This document shows, one piece after another, positions 1-9,312 of a stretch of DNA of 64,000 bases. The DNA lies in assembly GCF_014647235.1 (NCBI RefSeq), contig NZ_BMOU01000002.1, positions 310,417 to 374,416 on the forward strand, written 5' to 3'. A program made the position numbers and the translations under genes. Numbering within the stretch: position 1 is the stretch's first letter; every line of letters starts with the position of its first letter. Source of the DNA: Haloarcula pellucida (GTDB taxonomy: Archaea > Halobacteriota > Halobacteria > Halobacteriales > Haloarculaceae). Below the pieces are notes generated by a model. That model saw nothing but the letters and a program-made list of their open reading frames with translations, searched no databases and was not told where the DNA came from.

Positions 1-495
1 CAGTACGACTTCGACAGCATATACCTCCTCCCGGTGAACCTCTACGGGCCGCGAGACGACTTCGACCTCGAAACCGCACACGTCATCCCCGCCATCGTCC
101 GGAAGTGTATCGAGGCCCGCGAGGCGGGGGCCGACAGTATCACCGCATGGGGAACCGGTGAGCCAACACGCGAGTTCCTCTACGTGGAAGACGCCGCCGA
201 GGGTATCTTAGACGCGACGGAACGCTACGACAGCAGCGACCCGGTGAATCTGGGCAGTGGGACGGAGATATCCATCCGCGAGTTGGTCGAGACCATCGTC
301 GAGATGACGGGGTTCGATGGCGAGGTGGCGTGGGACACCTCGAAACCCGACGGACAACCGCGGCGACGCCTGGATACGTCCCGCGCTGAAGAGCGGTTCG
401 GATGGGAGGCGTCGACGGACTTCGAGGAGGGACTGGAGCGGACCATCGAGTGGTACGAGGCGCATCGACCTGTCGAGGAAGGGGCGTTTTATTGA
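1..495 (+). CDS. GDP-L-fucose synthase-like NAD-dependent epimerase/reductase, C-terminal part
   Basis: The frame is open from base 1, so the 5' part, including the Rossmann NAD site and the catalytic Tyr-Lys, lies outside the window. The 164 visible residues contain [10 protein letters not shown], a HVIPAIVRK stretch, [17 protein letters not shown] and a late [11 protein letters not shown], a pattern typical of the C-terminal substrate-binding half of GDP-L-fucose synthase and related SDR-type nucleotide-sugar epimerases. It would supply an activated sugar for the glycosyltransferases downstream. A 30-bp gap separates it from the ABC exporter on the same strand. The exact nucleotide sugar is an inference from family resemblance. 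Confidence 0.8.
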   Translation, partial: QYDFDSIYLLPVNLYGPRDDFDLETAHVIPAIVRKCIEAREAGADSITAWGTGEPTREFLYVEDAAEGILDATERYDSSDPVNLGSGTEISIRELVETIVEMTGFDGEVAWDTSKPDGQPRRRLDTSRAEERFGWEASTDFEEGLERTIEWYEAHRPVEEGAFY

Positions 496-525
496 GCCCC
501 CTCCTGTGTTCAACGAGTAGCAACG

Positions 526-2301
526 ATGTCTTCGTCTATCTCTTTCCGAGACAAAATCGATGCGATCCGAACTATCTCCGGATTCCGTCCGTTTCTGTCT
601 CTCGCAATCGTTCTCCTGAGTGCAGTGGCAGCGCTTCTTGAGGGGGTTGGTCTATCGTTCCTCGTTCCGATCATTCAACTCGCAGAGGGTGGCAGTGCTA
701 CACAACCCGATGGTATCACTGCGGTGTTCTTCCGTGCGTACAGAATACTCGGCATCCCCTTCTCACTGGAGTCCGTTCTTTTAGGGGTTGCAGCCGTCAT
801 TGCAGTCCGATATACGGCATCGTTTCTCGTCGCATATCTTCGAACAGTCCTGGGTCTGACCTTCGTTCGGTCCCTCCAGCGAGATATCTTCGATGACGCT
901 CTCAGCGCCCGCGTGGCATACTTTGACACTCACGGCTCCGACGAAATCCTGAACGCGATAATCACCCAGGCGGAGTACGGGAGTGACGCGATCAACCGAC
1001 TCGTTCGGTTCGTCGAACAGTCCCTCATAGCGCTTATCTACCTCTCCATCGCGGTGTATCTCGCGCCGGTTTTAACTATCGGCTCTGGCATCATCCTCGG
1101 CGTCCTAGTGTTTGTCGTCCGGCGGCGTGTGGGGAGTGGCTACGCCGCTGGGTCTGACGTCGCTGATGCCAACGAACAGGTGCAACACGCTGTCCAGGCA
1201 GGCGTCCAAGGGATACGTGACGTGAAATTGTTCGACCTCGAATCCGAACTGTTCGATAGTTTCGAGACGGCGGTAGACCGGTACGTCAGCGCCTCGGTTC
1301 GGATTCGGCGTAACGCCGAGGCGATGGACAACTTCTATCAGATGATAACGGCGTTTACCGTCTTTGCGCTCATCTATACTGCCGTCACCGTCGCCTCCCT
1401 CTCGCTGGCGCGATTGGGTGTGTTCCTCTTCGCCGTCTTTCGACTCGCCCCACGCGTAAACACGCTCAACAACCTCCTGTACGAACTGGACAGTCGTCTC
1501 CCGCATCTCGTTCGGACACAGCGCTTCCAGAGACGGCTTGACGCACAACAGGAGGTCGACACAGACGGCATCCACCCGCCGATACCGACATCTGAGATCG
1601 CGTTCGAAGATGTATCGTTCGCGTACGACGACGAACGTGTCTTAGATGAGGTGTCGTTCACCGCGAAACGTGACGAGTTCGTGGCGTTCGTCGGCCCGTC
1701 TGGTGCTGGGAAGTCGACCGTCGTCTCCTTGGTCGCCCGTCTGTACGAACCAGATACTGGCCGTATCACTGCAGACGGGACGCCGATAACCGAGTTCGAT
1801 ATCGACGCTTGGCGCGACCGTATCGCGGTCGTCAGACAGCAACCACACGTGTTCAACGACACGTTGCGGTACAACGTCACTATCGGGAACCGAGATGCAT
1901 CACAGGCCGAGGTTGACGAGGCCTGTGAAATCGCGCAGGTATCCGAGTTCCTTGACGACCTTCCGAGTGGGTACGAGACCGAACTCGGCGACGACGGCGT
2001 CCGTCTCTCTGGGGGCCAACGCCAGCGCATCGCCATCGCTCGCGCACTGCTGACAGACGCCGATTTCCTCGTGTTCGATGAAGCGACGAGCGACCTCGAC
2101 ACCGCGCTCGAAGCGAGGGTTCATTCAGCCCTCGAAGCGATGGACAGAGAGTGTGGCCTGTTGGTCGTCGCACACCGACTGTCGACAGTTAGCAGTGCCG
2201 ACACGATACATGCGATGCGCGACGGGCGAATCGTGGAGTCCGGGACCCATACAGAGTTACTCGACCAAGACGGACTCTACACGATGCTCCACGAGAGCTA
2301 G
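526..2301 (+). CDS. ABC exporter, fused permease and ATPase (lipid-linked glycan flippase type)
   Basis: This 591-aa half-transporter has an N-terminal membrane domain (about residues 15-310, six apparent helices) followed by an ABC ATPase. Walker A GPSGAGKST lies near residue 390, the signature LSGGQRQR near 494, Walker B FLVFDEATSDLD near 513 and the switch histidine in VVAHRLST near 546. The architecture matches the MsbA/PglK/WlaB group that flips lipids or lipid-linked oligosaccharides. Its position between a nucleotide-sugar enzyme and glycosyltransferases supports a role in moving glycan precursors across the cytoplasmic membrane. The substrate is not shown by sequence. Confidence 0.88.
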   Translation: MSSSISFRDKIDAIRTISGFRPFLSLAIVLLSAVAALLEGVGLSFLVPIIQLAEGGSATQPDGITAVFFRAYRILGIPFSLESVLLGVAAVIAVRYTASFLVAYLRTVLGLTFVRSLQRDIFDDALSARVAYFDTHGSDEILNAIITQAEYGSDAINRLVRFVEQSLIALIYLSIAVYLAPVLTIGSGIILGVLVFVVRRRVGSGYAAGSDVADANEQVQHAVQAGVQGIRDVKLFDLESELFDSFETAVDRYVSASVRIRRNAEAMDNFYQMITAFTVFALIYTAVTVASLSLARLGVFLFAVFRLAPRVNTLNNLLYELDSRLPHLVRTQRFQRRLDAQQEVDTDGIHPPIPTSEIAFEDVSFAYDDERVLDEVSFTAKRDEFVAFVGPSGAGKSTVVSLVARLYEPDTGRITADGTPITEFDIDAWRDRIAVVRQQPHVFNDTLRYNVTIGNRDASQAEVDEACEIAQVSEFLDDLPSGYETELGDDGVRLSGGQRQRIAIARALLTDADFLVFDEATSDLDTALEARVHSALEAMDRECGLLVVAHRLSTVSSADTIHAMRDGRIVESGTHTELLDQDGLYTMLHES

Positions 2302-2441
2302 GTCCGACTGCACTCCCCCGAACCGGGCGGAAATATCAATCCTGATGGCCGCAGGGATACAGTTACCACCGGGGAACGCAGTATGGATTCACGTTAACAG
2401 TGACTGTTCGATTCGATGACCAGCGTCCGGATGGGTATGAG

Positions 2442-3716
2442 ATGAGCGACGCCGTCTCTATCCGCTTCGAGACGCCATCCACCCACAGCCACTTCTTCGG
2501 CTACTACGACAAGTCGCCACTTGACGCGACTGGGTCTCGCCTTCTCTGTCACCGGACCGACTTCGACGGCCGACCGATCACCGCCGACGACACGGCGACT
2601 GTCGGTTACTGGGACCTCGAAACGGAGCGGTTCGTCGCCCTCGGCGAGACGGCCGCGTTCAACTGGCAACAGGGGGCGATGCTCCAGTGGCTTCCACCTG
2701 ACTACGAATCCCGTGTGCTATACAACGACCGGGCCGACGACTCGTTCGTCTCTGTGCTGGTCGACACCGAAACCGGAACCGAACGGCGACTTCCACGACC
2801 GATATACGCCGTTCACCCCTCCGGAGAGTTCGCCCTCGCTGCGAACTACGAACGTCTCTATCACTGCCGACCCGGCTACAACTATCGGGGTATCGACCGA
2901 CAGAAGTGGGATCGACCGATGCACGAGGATGACGGAATCTACAGGGTCGACCTGGATACGGGTGCCACCGAACAGATACTGAGTACACCCGAAGTCTGTA
3001 ACGTCGATTCGAAACCGGTCTTCGAACGTCGTGACAACTGGCTCGAACACATGCTCTGGAATCCGAGCGGCACTCGGTTCGCGTTCTTCCACCGCTGGGC
3101 CGACGGGAACGGCTCGCACGGGACGCGATTGTTCACCGCGGCCCCGGACGGCTCGAACCTCTACATGTTCCCCGACACGGAGTTCTACTCGCATATGGGG
3201 TGGCACACCGACGACCGGTTCACCATCTGGACGACGAAGCCATCGGTTTCGCAACGGACCGTCGACACGGTACAGCGGTCACCGACGCTCAAACGACTCG
3301 TGCGCCCCGTCTATCGCTTCGCTCGGGACCGCGTTCTCGGTGACCGGGCCGAACGCGCACTCCCCCGACAGGTGTTCGTCGAGTTCCGTGATCAGTCCGA
3401 GTCGTTCTCGACCGTCGGTGAGGGTGTTATCGAGGAGAACGGCCACAACACGTGGTCGGACGACGGCCGCTGGATGCTGACGGACACGTACGCAGACGAG
3501 GACGCCACCCGACGCCTGTTCGTGTGGGACGATAAACGGGACCGACTCCACACGCTCGGCACGTTCGAAACGGAGTACGCTGGGAGTGTGTATCGCTGTG
3601 ATCTCCACCCTCGGTGGAGTCACGACGACGACCTCGTCGTCGTCGATTCGGCGCACGAACCGAACCGACAGATGCTCGTGTTGGAACCGGACCTCGCTGC
3701 GCTCGCTGATAAGTAA
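2442..3716 (+). CDS. Beta-propeller (TolB/oligogalacturonate-lyase-like) protein of the glycan island
   Basis: Encodes about 424 aa without a signal peptide. Repeated blades are visible, for example HPSGEFALAANYERLY, WNPSGTRFAFFHRW, WSDDGRWMLTDTY and LHPRWSHDDDLVVV, the hWSPDG-like strands of TolB-type propellers. FGYYDKSP and HMGWHTDD resemble proteins annotated as oligogalacturonate-lyase-like in glycan clusters. An upstream GTG at 2400 is in frame, but the ATG at 2442 begins a more family-like N-terminus. It is followed 2 bp later by a sulfatase, so the two are probably co-transcribed. Function is unknown; glycan binding or processing is an inference. Confidence 0.7.
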   Translation: MSDAVSIRFETPSTHSHFFGYYDKSPLDATGSRLLCHRTDFDGRPITADDTATVGYWDLETERFVALGETAAFNWQQGAMLQWLPPDYESRVLYNDRADDSFVSVLVDTETGTERRLPRPIYAVHPSGEFALAANYERLYHCRPGYNYRGIDRQKWDRPMHEDDGIYRVDLDTGATEQILSTPEVCNVDSKPVFERRDNWLEHMLWNPSGTRFAFFHRWADGNGSHGTRLFTAAPDGSNLYMFPDTEFYSHMGWHTDDRFTIWTTKPSVSQRTVDTVQRSPTLKRLVRPVYRFARDRVLGDRAERALPRQVFVEFRDQSESFSTVGEGVIEENGHNTWSDDGRWMLTDTYADEDATRRLFVWDDKRDRLHTLGTFETEYAGSVYRCDLHPRWSHDDDLVVVDSAHEPNRQMLVLEPDLAALADK

Positions 3717-3718
3717 TC

Positions 3719-5179
3719 ATGGTAGCAAACGTCATTGTAGTCGTCGTCGACGCATTGCGTGCAGACCGTGTCGGCACTGGGTCTGGCCTTACACCGAACA
3801 TCGACGCCATCGCGGCCGACGGGACAGCGTTCGAGAACGCGTTCACGTGTTCGCCGAACACGGATCCGTCGCTGACAGCCATAGAGACGGGACGATACCC
3901 ACTTTCGACGGTGTACCACCACGGAAAACTCGTGACCGACGAGGAGAAACGACGCGTGGAATCCGTGCGGCCGATACAGTCCGTGCTCCGCGACGACGGG
4001 TGGCGAACAGTGGTGACTGGCCAACACCTCGGCCGCTGGCACGCCCGAGGGTTCGACCACTACCCCGAAAGCGATCCCGACACCGACACGACCGACTCGC
4101 TGGTCCAGACCGCTCACTCTCTGTACCGGGCAGTGGATCGGTACGCCCCGGCCCTCGGAGCGCTTGCTCGTCGATTGTACGACGCCGCGTCCGAGTCGAA
4201 ACCACAGGCGTTGATACACGAGGACCACTCAGCGACCGACCTCCTGAACCACGTCGACGAGGAACCGTTCTTCGGATTGGTGCATCTCATGGACACCCAC
4301 ATGCCGTATCTCTCGGCCGAGGACGACGTCGAACGACTTCTTAACACGGGGGAGTACGAGTACGGTTCTCTGGACGACCGCTTCGACGACGATGCACTGA
4401 CTGACGCCCAGCGGACCCGACTCACGAGTATTGCCGAACGCTTCGACGCTCGCGAGGAACTGGGACGAGCGGTCGCTCACTACGACGCCGCTGTCGTGAG
4501 CGCGGACCGCAAAATCGGACGGCTAGTTGATGCGCTCCGTGAGCAGAACCGCTGGGAGGAGACTGCGTTGTTTATTACCAGCGACCATGGGGAGTCACTA
4601 CTGGAACACGGTATCTTCTTCGACCACCACGGGTTGCACGACGCCGTCATGCGGGTTCCGCTCGTCTGTAGTCTCGGGTCCGGCCAGACCCGGAGCGAAT
4701 TCGTTCAGGAGATAGACCTCGCTCCGACCGTCTACGACGTCCTCGGTGTGGAGAACCGACCGGCGACCGACGGTCAGAGTCTCCGCCCCCTGATCGACGA
4801 CACGGACGACTGGGACGAACGAGACGCAGTGTATGCCGAGGAGGCCTACACCGAACGTCGGGTTGCAGTCCGGACACCGAGATGGAAGTACATACACCAC
4901 GTTGAGGACGACGTGCTCGCGTCGGAGCGTGGGTCATCACTTGAGTGCGGTTACTGTGAGACTGTCCACGGTGAGGAAGTGGCTCTCTACGACGTCGAAA
5001 CGGACCCGTCTGAGACAGCCAATGCCGCCGGTAATCGACCGTCAGTGGTTGCGTCACTGGACGAACGGTACGCGGCGTTCGTCGACGAACTGGAATCTGT
5101 CACCGACGAGAACGAACCCGTTGCGTACGCCGACGAGGGCGAAGTCTTGAACCGGCTCCGGTCGCTCGGGTACAAATAG
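3719..5179 (+). CDS. Sulfatase (alkaline phosphatase superfamily)
   Basis: The 486-aa protein starts with the sulfatase metal-binding strand VIVVVVDALRADRVG and continues with TPNIDAIAADGTAFENAF. Near residue 40 the catalytic-loop region reads CSPNTDPSLTAIETGRYP. Downstream are HLMDTHMPY, ITSDHGESLLEHG and HHGLHDAVMRVPL, which supply the remaining metal ligands. It ends in RLRSLGYK, as two neighbouring relatives do. The classical C/S-x-P-x-R formylglycine motif is not intact, so arylsulfatase chemistry is uncertain; phosphodiester or phosphoglycerol transfer to glycan is possible. No signal peptide is evident. It sits directly after the propeller gene. Confidence 0.85.
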   Translation: MVANVIVVVVDALRADRVGTGSGLTPNIDAIAADGTAFENAFTCSPNTDPSLTAIETGRYPLSTVYHHGKLVTDEEKRRVESVRPIQSVLRDDGWRTVVTGQHLGRWHARGFDHYPESDPDTDTTDSLVQTAHSLYRAVDRYAPALGALARRLYDAASESKPQALIHEDHSATDLLNHVDEEPFFGLVHLMDTHMPYLSAEDDVERLLNTGEYEYGSLDDRFDDDALTDAQRTRLTSIAERFDAREELGRAVAHYDAAVVSADRKIGRLVDALREQNRWEETALFITSDHGESLLEHGIFFDHHGLHDAVMRVPLVCSLGSGQTRSEFVQEIDLAPTVYDVLGVENRPATDGQSLRPLIDDTDDWDERDAVYAEEAYTERRVAVRTPRWKYIHHVEDDVLASERGSSLECGYCETVHGEEVALYDVETDPSETANAAGNRPSVVASLDERYAAFVDELESVTDENEPVAYADEGEVLNRLRSLGYK

Positions 5180-5224
5180 CCGGTCGGTACTGTCGCGACC
5201 AGTCACGAACCCCTTGAGGCAGGA

Positions 5225-5256
5225 TTTTTATTGGCCCATGCCGTGGGCCATCTCTA
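5225..5256 (+). promoter_or_regulatory. Leaderless promoter of the 5256 methyltransferase gene
   Basis: A T-rich TATA-like box (TTTTTATT at 5225-5232) is centred about 27 bases before the ATG at 5256, the spacing of haloarchaeal leaderless promoters. This decides the start over earlier in-frame codons at 5214 (TTG) and 5238 (ATG). Confidence 0.5.
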
Positions 5257-6053
5257 TGGGTGTTTTTTCGAGGTTCTACTACAATTTGCCTTCAGGCGTC
5301 CGGTCGATTGTCGGGCCCAGATACCGCCAGATTCGGGGTATTTCATCGGCAGAGGAGCGACATGCACAGTTCGTAGACACGTTCTTCGAGGAGCGAGAGT
5401 ACGCACGATACGTGCGCGAGTTCGATAACGGACCGGTGAGTGAACTGCGTGACGAGGCTCTCGAGGAACTCCAAGAGATGACTGGTTCGGGAGGTCTCGG
5501 AAGCATCGGTCTTGACTTTGGCCGTGAGTGCTATGCACTACTGCGGAAACGCAGACCGGAGACCGTTGTCGAGACCGGTGTTTGTAACGGCGTCTCGACA
5601 CTCTGCCTCCTATTGGCACTACATCAAAACGGACACGGGACACTCCATTCTATCGACTTCCCGTTCTACGCAGACGAATCACTAGCCGAGTTCAAACGGG
5701 CGACGTTCGACGAGTACGGCGGTGCCGCGATTCCAAGCGACAAGTCACCCGGCTGGATCGTTCCCGACCGTCTCGAAGACCGCTGGTCACTCACGATTGG
5801 AAAGAGTCAGCGGGAACTCCCCGACGTTCTTCAGGAGACGGGTGGCATCGACGTGTTTCTCCACGACTCCGAACACTCGATACCCTGCATGTTCTTCGAG
5901 TACGAACTCGCATACGAGTGGCTCGAACCCGGTGGAGTGCTGCTCTCGGACGACATCACCTGGAACGATGCCTTCGAGACGTTCGCTTCCACGCGTGACG
6001 TCCAGTCGATGCGCATAACCAACAACACCGGTATCATGCGGAAGTCACAGTGA
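5256..6053 (+). CDS. Class I SAM-dependent methyltransferase (Methyltransf_24-like)
   Basis: Encodes about 265 aa. The SAM-binding glycine-rich strand is VVETGVCNGVSTLCLL, followed by an acidic ribose-binding strand LHSIDFPF; later come DVFLHDSEHS and an ALEPGG-like WLEPGGVLLSDD. These fit small-molecule or sugar O-methyltransferases often found in glycan clusters (Methyltransf_24 / cephalosporin-hydroxylase-like). The likely role is methylating a sugar or its lipid carrier. It has its own TATA box, so it may be a separate transcription unit. A distant relative is carried by the integrated element at 37,388. Confidence 0.75.
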   Translation: MGVFSRFYYNLPSGVRSIVGPRYRQIRGISSAEERHAQFVDTFFEEREYARYVREFDNGPVSELRDEALEELQEMTGSGGLGSIGLDFGRECYALLRKRRPETVVETGVCNGVSTLCLLLALHQNGHGTLHSIDFPFYADESLAEFKRATFDEYGGAAIPSDKSPGWIVPDRLEDRWSLTIGKSQRELPDVLQETGGIDVFLHDSEHSIPCMFFEYELAYEWLEPGGVLLSDDITWNDAFETFASTRDVQSMRITNNTGIMRKSQ

Positions 6054-6075
6054 CGTCGCGGCCCCCTGTCCCGCT

Positions 6076-6107
6076 GTTATTTAGTAGCTTCTCGTTCTCT
6101 CCCGATT
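6076..6107 (+). promoter_or_regulatory. Promoter of the 6108 glycosyltransferase
   Basis: GTTATTTAGTA at 6076-6086 lies about 27 bases before the ATG at 6108, consistent with a leaderless haloarchaeal transcript. Confidence 0.45.
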
Positions 6108-7346
6108 ATGAGCACTGTCCGGCCGTTGCTACTAACGGCGCGTGACGCTGGCGGGGCGGGGACCGCCACCCGTCGAGTCCACGACGCGCTCCAGACCGTC
6201 GGCGTCGACTCCCGGATGCTCGTTCGTCGGAAGTCGACGGACGACCCGACTATCGTCGGTCCGAAAGGTCGCTCCGGCAAGGTACTCGCTCGCCTCCGCC
6301 CACATCTCGACTCGCTTCCGCTCTCTCTGTACGACCCGTCTCCGGAGTTCTCTTTGAGTTGGCTTCCCGACCGTCTCGACTGCCGAATCGCGGCACTCGA
6401 CCCGGATCTGCTGCAACTGAACTGGGTGGCTGGCGGGTTCATGGATACCGGCGCTATCGACGAGTTCGACCGCCCACTCGTCTGGCGACTCCCGGACATG
6501 TGGCCGCTCACCGGTGGGTGTCACTACGCCGACGGCTGTACACGGTACCGCGACGGTTGTGGCAACTGCCCACAACTCGACAGCGACCACGCAATCGACC
6601 CGTCGAGCGTGACCCTTGGCCGGAAGAAACGGGCCGTGGAACGGGCGGACATAACCGTCGTCGCGACCAGTTCGTGGCTCGCGTCCTGTGCCCGTGAGAG
6701 TGCCATCTTCGAGGATTGTCCCGTCGAAATCATCCCGAACGCACTCGACACAGCGCGGTTCAAGCCCCGCGATCAGTCCGTCGCCCGAGACCTGTTCGGT
6801 CTGCCGCCCGACACACCGCTCGTCCTCTTCGGGTCTGTCGGACCACTCAGCAACGACAGAAAGGGATACGACCTGCTCCGCGACGCCATCGAACAGGTCT
6901 CGACACGGTCCGACCAGGCTCCCGAACTGATCGTCTTCGGCGCGAGTGAGCCGGTCGATCCGCCGGATTTCGGCCTCCCGACGCACTACACCGGCTATCT
7001 CGACGACGAGGAGAGTCTCGCCCTACTGTACGCTGCGGCCGACGTGATGGTCGTCCCCTCTCGGTACGAAGGGTTCGGACAGACGGTCACGGAGGCGATG
7101 GCGTGTGGGACGCCGGTCGTCGCCTTCGACGCGACGGGGCCGTCTGACACTGTCCTCCACGAGGAGACGGGATATCTGGCGGCCCCATACGATCCGACTG
7201 ATCTCGCACGGGGGATTGAGTGGGTGCTGGCCGACCCGAAGCGTCGGGAGACCCTTGGACAGGCAGCGCGGAACAGGGCGGTCGAACACTATTCGCTGGA
7301 TGTCGTCGGTGAGCAGTATCGACATCTGTATTCCTCGCTGGTGTGA
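6108..7346 (+). CDS. Glycosyltransferase family 4 (WcaC-like)
   Basis: The 412-aa GT-B enzyme has an N-terminal acceptor domain containing DAGGAGTATRRVHDAL and a cysteine-rich segment near residues 140-160 (GGCHYADGCTRYRDGCGNCP). This segment is characteristic of the colanic-acid WcaC-like branch, where it follows LVWRLPDMWPLTGG. The C-terminal donor domain carries IIPNALDTARFKP and the GT4 nucleotide-sugar signature VVPSRYEGFGQTVTEAMACG. It would add a sugar from a nucleotide donor to a lipid-linked oligosaccharide at the inner membrane face. Donor and linkage cannot be read from sequence. It converges with asnB (12-bp gap). Confidence 0.87.
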   Translation: MSTVRPLLLTARDAGGAGTATRRVHDALQTVGVDSRMLVRRKSTDDPTIVGPKGRSGKVLARLRPHLDSLPLSLYDPSPEFSLSWLPDRLDCRIAALDPDLLQLNWVAGGFMDTGAIDEFDRPLVWRLPDMWPLTGGCHYADGCTRYRDGCGNCPQLDSDHAIDPSSVTLGRKKRAVERADITVVATSSWLASCARESAIFEDCPVEIIPNALDTARFKPRDQSVARDLFGLPPDTPLVLFGSVGPLSNDRKGYDLLRDAIEQVSTRSDQAPELIVFGASEPVDPPDFGLPTHYTGYLDDEESLALLYAAADVMVVPSRYEGFGQTVTEAMACGTPVVAFDATGPSDTVLHEETGYLAAPYDPTDLARGIEWVLADPKRRETLGQAARNRAVEHYSLDVVGEQYRHLYSSLV

Positions 7347-7358
7347 GGCCACAGTCGG

Positions 7359-9251
7359 TCACAGATGGCGCTCGACCCACTTCGAAAGCACGACGATAGC
7401 CCATGGCTCCTGCCAGTATAGCTCTCCGTTTTCGAAGGATTGGCGAACGTCTCTGGCGGCTGCAGGTTCGAGCTTCGCTCGCTGGAGCAGACAGTCGTCT
7501 TCGAACACTGCGTCCAGCACCGGTCGAAGTTCTTCGTTCAACCAGATATCCATCGGGAAGATGAACCCAGTCTTCTCACGGTCGGTTATTGAGGACGGCA
7601 CTACGTCTTCGACGGCCTCTTTGAGTACTCGCTTCTCGCTGCCGGTCTTCGATTCATCTGGGATGGAGAGAGCGAACTCGGCCAACTGTGTATCGAGAAA
7701 TGGCACTCGGACTTCCAGTGACTGTGCCATCGACATCGCGTCTGTATCACGGAGTAGTTGATTCTGCATGTACCACGTCAGCTCGGCTGCGGCGACAGCT
7801 TTTGTCGTGTTTCTGTCCCACTCGACGTCCTTGCCGATTCGTTCGGACCAGTCGGTCGTCCGCTGTCCACTGGTCAATCGTCGTCGCTGTGCCGTGGTAA
7901 ACAGTCCCCGGGAGAGGATGTACGCGGCCCCGAACGGGGATTTCGACCTGAGGATGTCGGCAATCTTGTCAGTAGGTTGCTCAGGGAGAAATCGACCAAC
8001 CCGTTCGACGGTTCGACCCAGGGGGCCTCGGAGTTTGTCCGGAAGCGCCTCAAGCCACCGAAACTGTCGATAGCGTGCGTCGACACCTTCGAACGTCGGG
8101 TATCCATACAGTAGTTCGTCGCTTCCGAGTCCCGAGAGAGCGACCTTGATACCGTCTTCGGCCGCGAGTTTCGAGACGAAGTACGTGTTGACACCGTCGA
8201 CAGATGGCTGGTCCATCGCCGCCACGATGTCCGGCAGTTCGGCCGCTACGTCGTCGGCTGTGACCGACAGTGAGGTGTGCTCCGTTTCGAGGTAGTCAGC
8301 CATCTCTTCGGCGAATGTCGTTTCGGAGTACGCGTCCTCCTCGAACCCGATGGAGTACGTTCGGATATCCGCGTCGCTCGGAGCGATCTCACACATGAGG
8401 GCAACAATAGACGAGGAATCAAGCCCGCCACTCAGGAAAGCACCTACCGGCACGTCGGACCGCAACCGCAACTGGACACTCTCGGTTAGAAGGGTCCGTA
8501 GTCGGTGACTGTACTCCGCATCTGATTCGTCGAACTCCAGTTCGTAATATGACTCTATGTGTGGATCGCTACCGTCACACTCGGAGGTTAGCGTCGAACC
8601 CGGCGGCAGCGAACGAACTCCCTCGATGATCGTCGCCGGAGCAGGCACGTAACCGAACGTCAGGAACCCGTCGACTCCGACCGGGTCGAGTGTCCTTTCT
8701 GCTATCCCGCTATCCAGCAACGACGTAACTTCGGAAGCGAACGCTACACCACCCTGCCGCGCCGTGTAGTAGAACGGCTTGATTCCGAATCGGTCGCGTG
8801 CAGCAAACATCCGGTCGGCGTCCGAGTCGTAGACCACGAACGCGAACATCCCTCGGAAGTGTTCGACGCAGTCCGTACCGTACTCCTGATAGGCTTTCAG
8901 CACGACTTCGGTGTCCGTATCCGATTCGAACGTGTATCCGTCGTCGCGAAGTTCCTCCCTGAGTTCTCGATAGTTGTACACCTCGCCGTTGTACACTATC
9001 CAGTGACCGTCATCAGTGCACATCGGCTGGTTGCCCGCGGCGGAGACATCGAGAATACTCAGACGTCTGTTTCCTAACAGTACGGAGTGTGAACCGGATG
9101 GGAGGGCCGGTTCGTCGGTGACTTTACCAACGCCGTCGACGTACAGCCCCCAATCGTCTGGCCCCCTGTCGGTCAGCGAGCATAGTCCGTCCCACGCAGC
9201 GTCGACTGTCACCGTGTCGTCCCAGCCGACGTATCCCCAGATGCCACACAT
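7359..9251 (-). CDS. asnB: Asparagine synthase (glutamine-hydrolysing)
   Basis: The 630-aa protein starts MCGIWGYVG, exposing Cys2, the glutaminase nucleophile after Met removal. The N-terminal Ntn amidotransferase domain includes RGPDDWG, GNRRLSI and YNGEVYNYRELR. The synthetase domain has the PP-loop SGGLDSSSIVAL near residue 275, then SGLGSDELLYGY and LEVRVPFLD. Members in surface-glycan islands commonly amidate sugar uronic acids or peptides rather than supply asparagine; that is an inference from location. It is the last gene of a minus-strand run (11,541 to 7,359) after two glycosyltransferases. Confidence 0.9.
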   Translation of the reverse strand: MCGIWGYVGWDDTVTVDAAWDGLCSLTDRGPDDWGLYVDGVGKVTDEPALPSGSHSVLLGNRRLSILDVSAAGNQPMCTDDGHWIVYNGEVYNYRELREELRDDGYTFESDTDTEVVLKAYQEYGTDCVEHFRGMFAFVVYDSDADRMFAARDRFGIKPFYYTARQGGVAFASEVTSLLDSGIAERTLDPVGVDGFLTFGYVPAPATIIEGVRSLPPGSTLTSECDGSDPHIESYYELEFDESDAEYSHRLRTLLTESVQLRLRSDVPVGAFLSGGLDSSSIVALMCEIAPSDADIRTYSIGFEEDAYSETTFAEEMADYLETEHTSLSVTADDVAAELPDIVAAMDQPSVDGVNTYFVSKLAAEDGIKVALSGLGSDELLYGYPTFEGVDARYRQFRWLEALPDKLRGPLGRTVERVGRFLPEQPTDKIADILRSKSPFGAAYILSRGLFTTAQRRRLTSGQRTTDWSERIGKDVEWDRNTTKAVAAAELTWYMQNQLLRDTDAMSMAQSLEVRVPFLDTQLAEFALSIPDESKTGSEKRVLKEAVEDVVPSSITDREKTGFIFPMDIWLNEELRPVLDAVFEDDCLLQRAKLEPAAARDVRQSFENGELYWQEPWAIVVLSKWVERHL

Positions 9252-9312
9252 ATCTTTGATTCCCGCTCGTCGCCGCTATCCGCTGATGCCTCGTCTGTCG
9301 GTCTTCCGTTGG

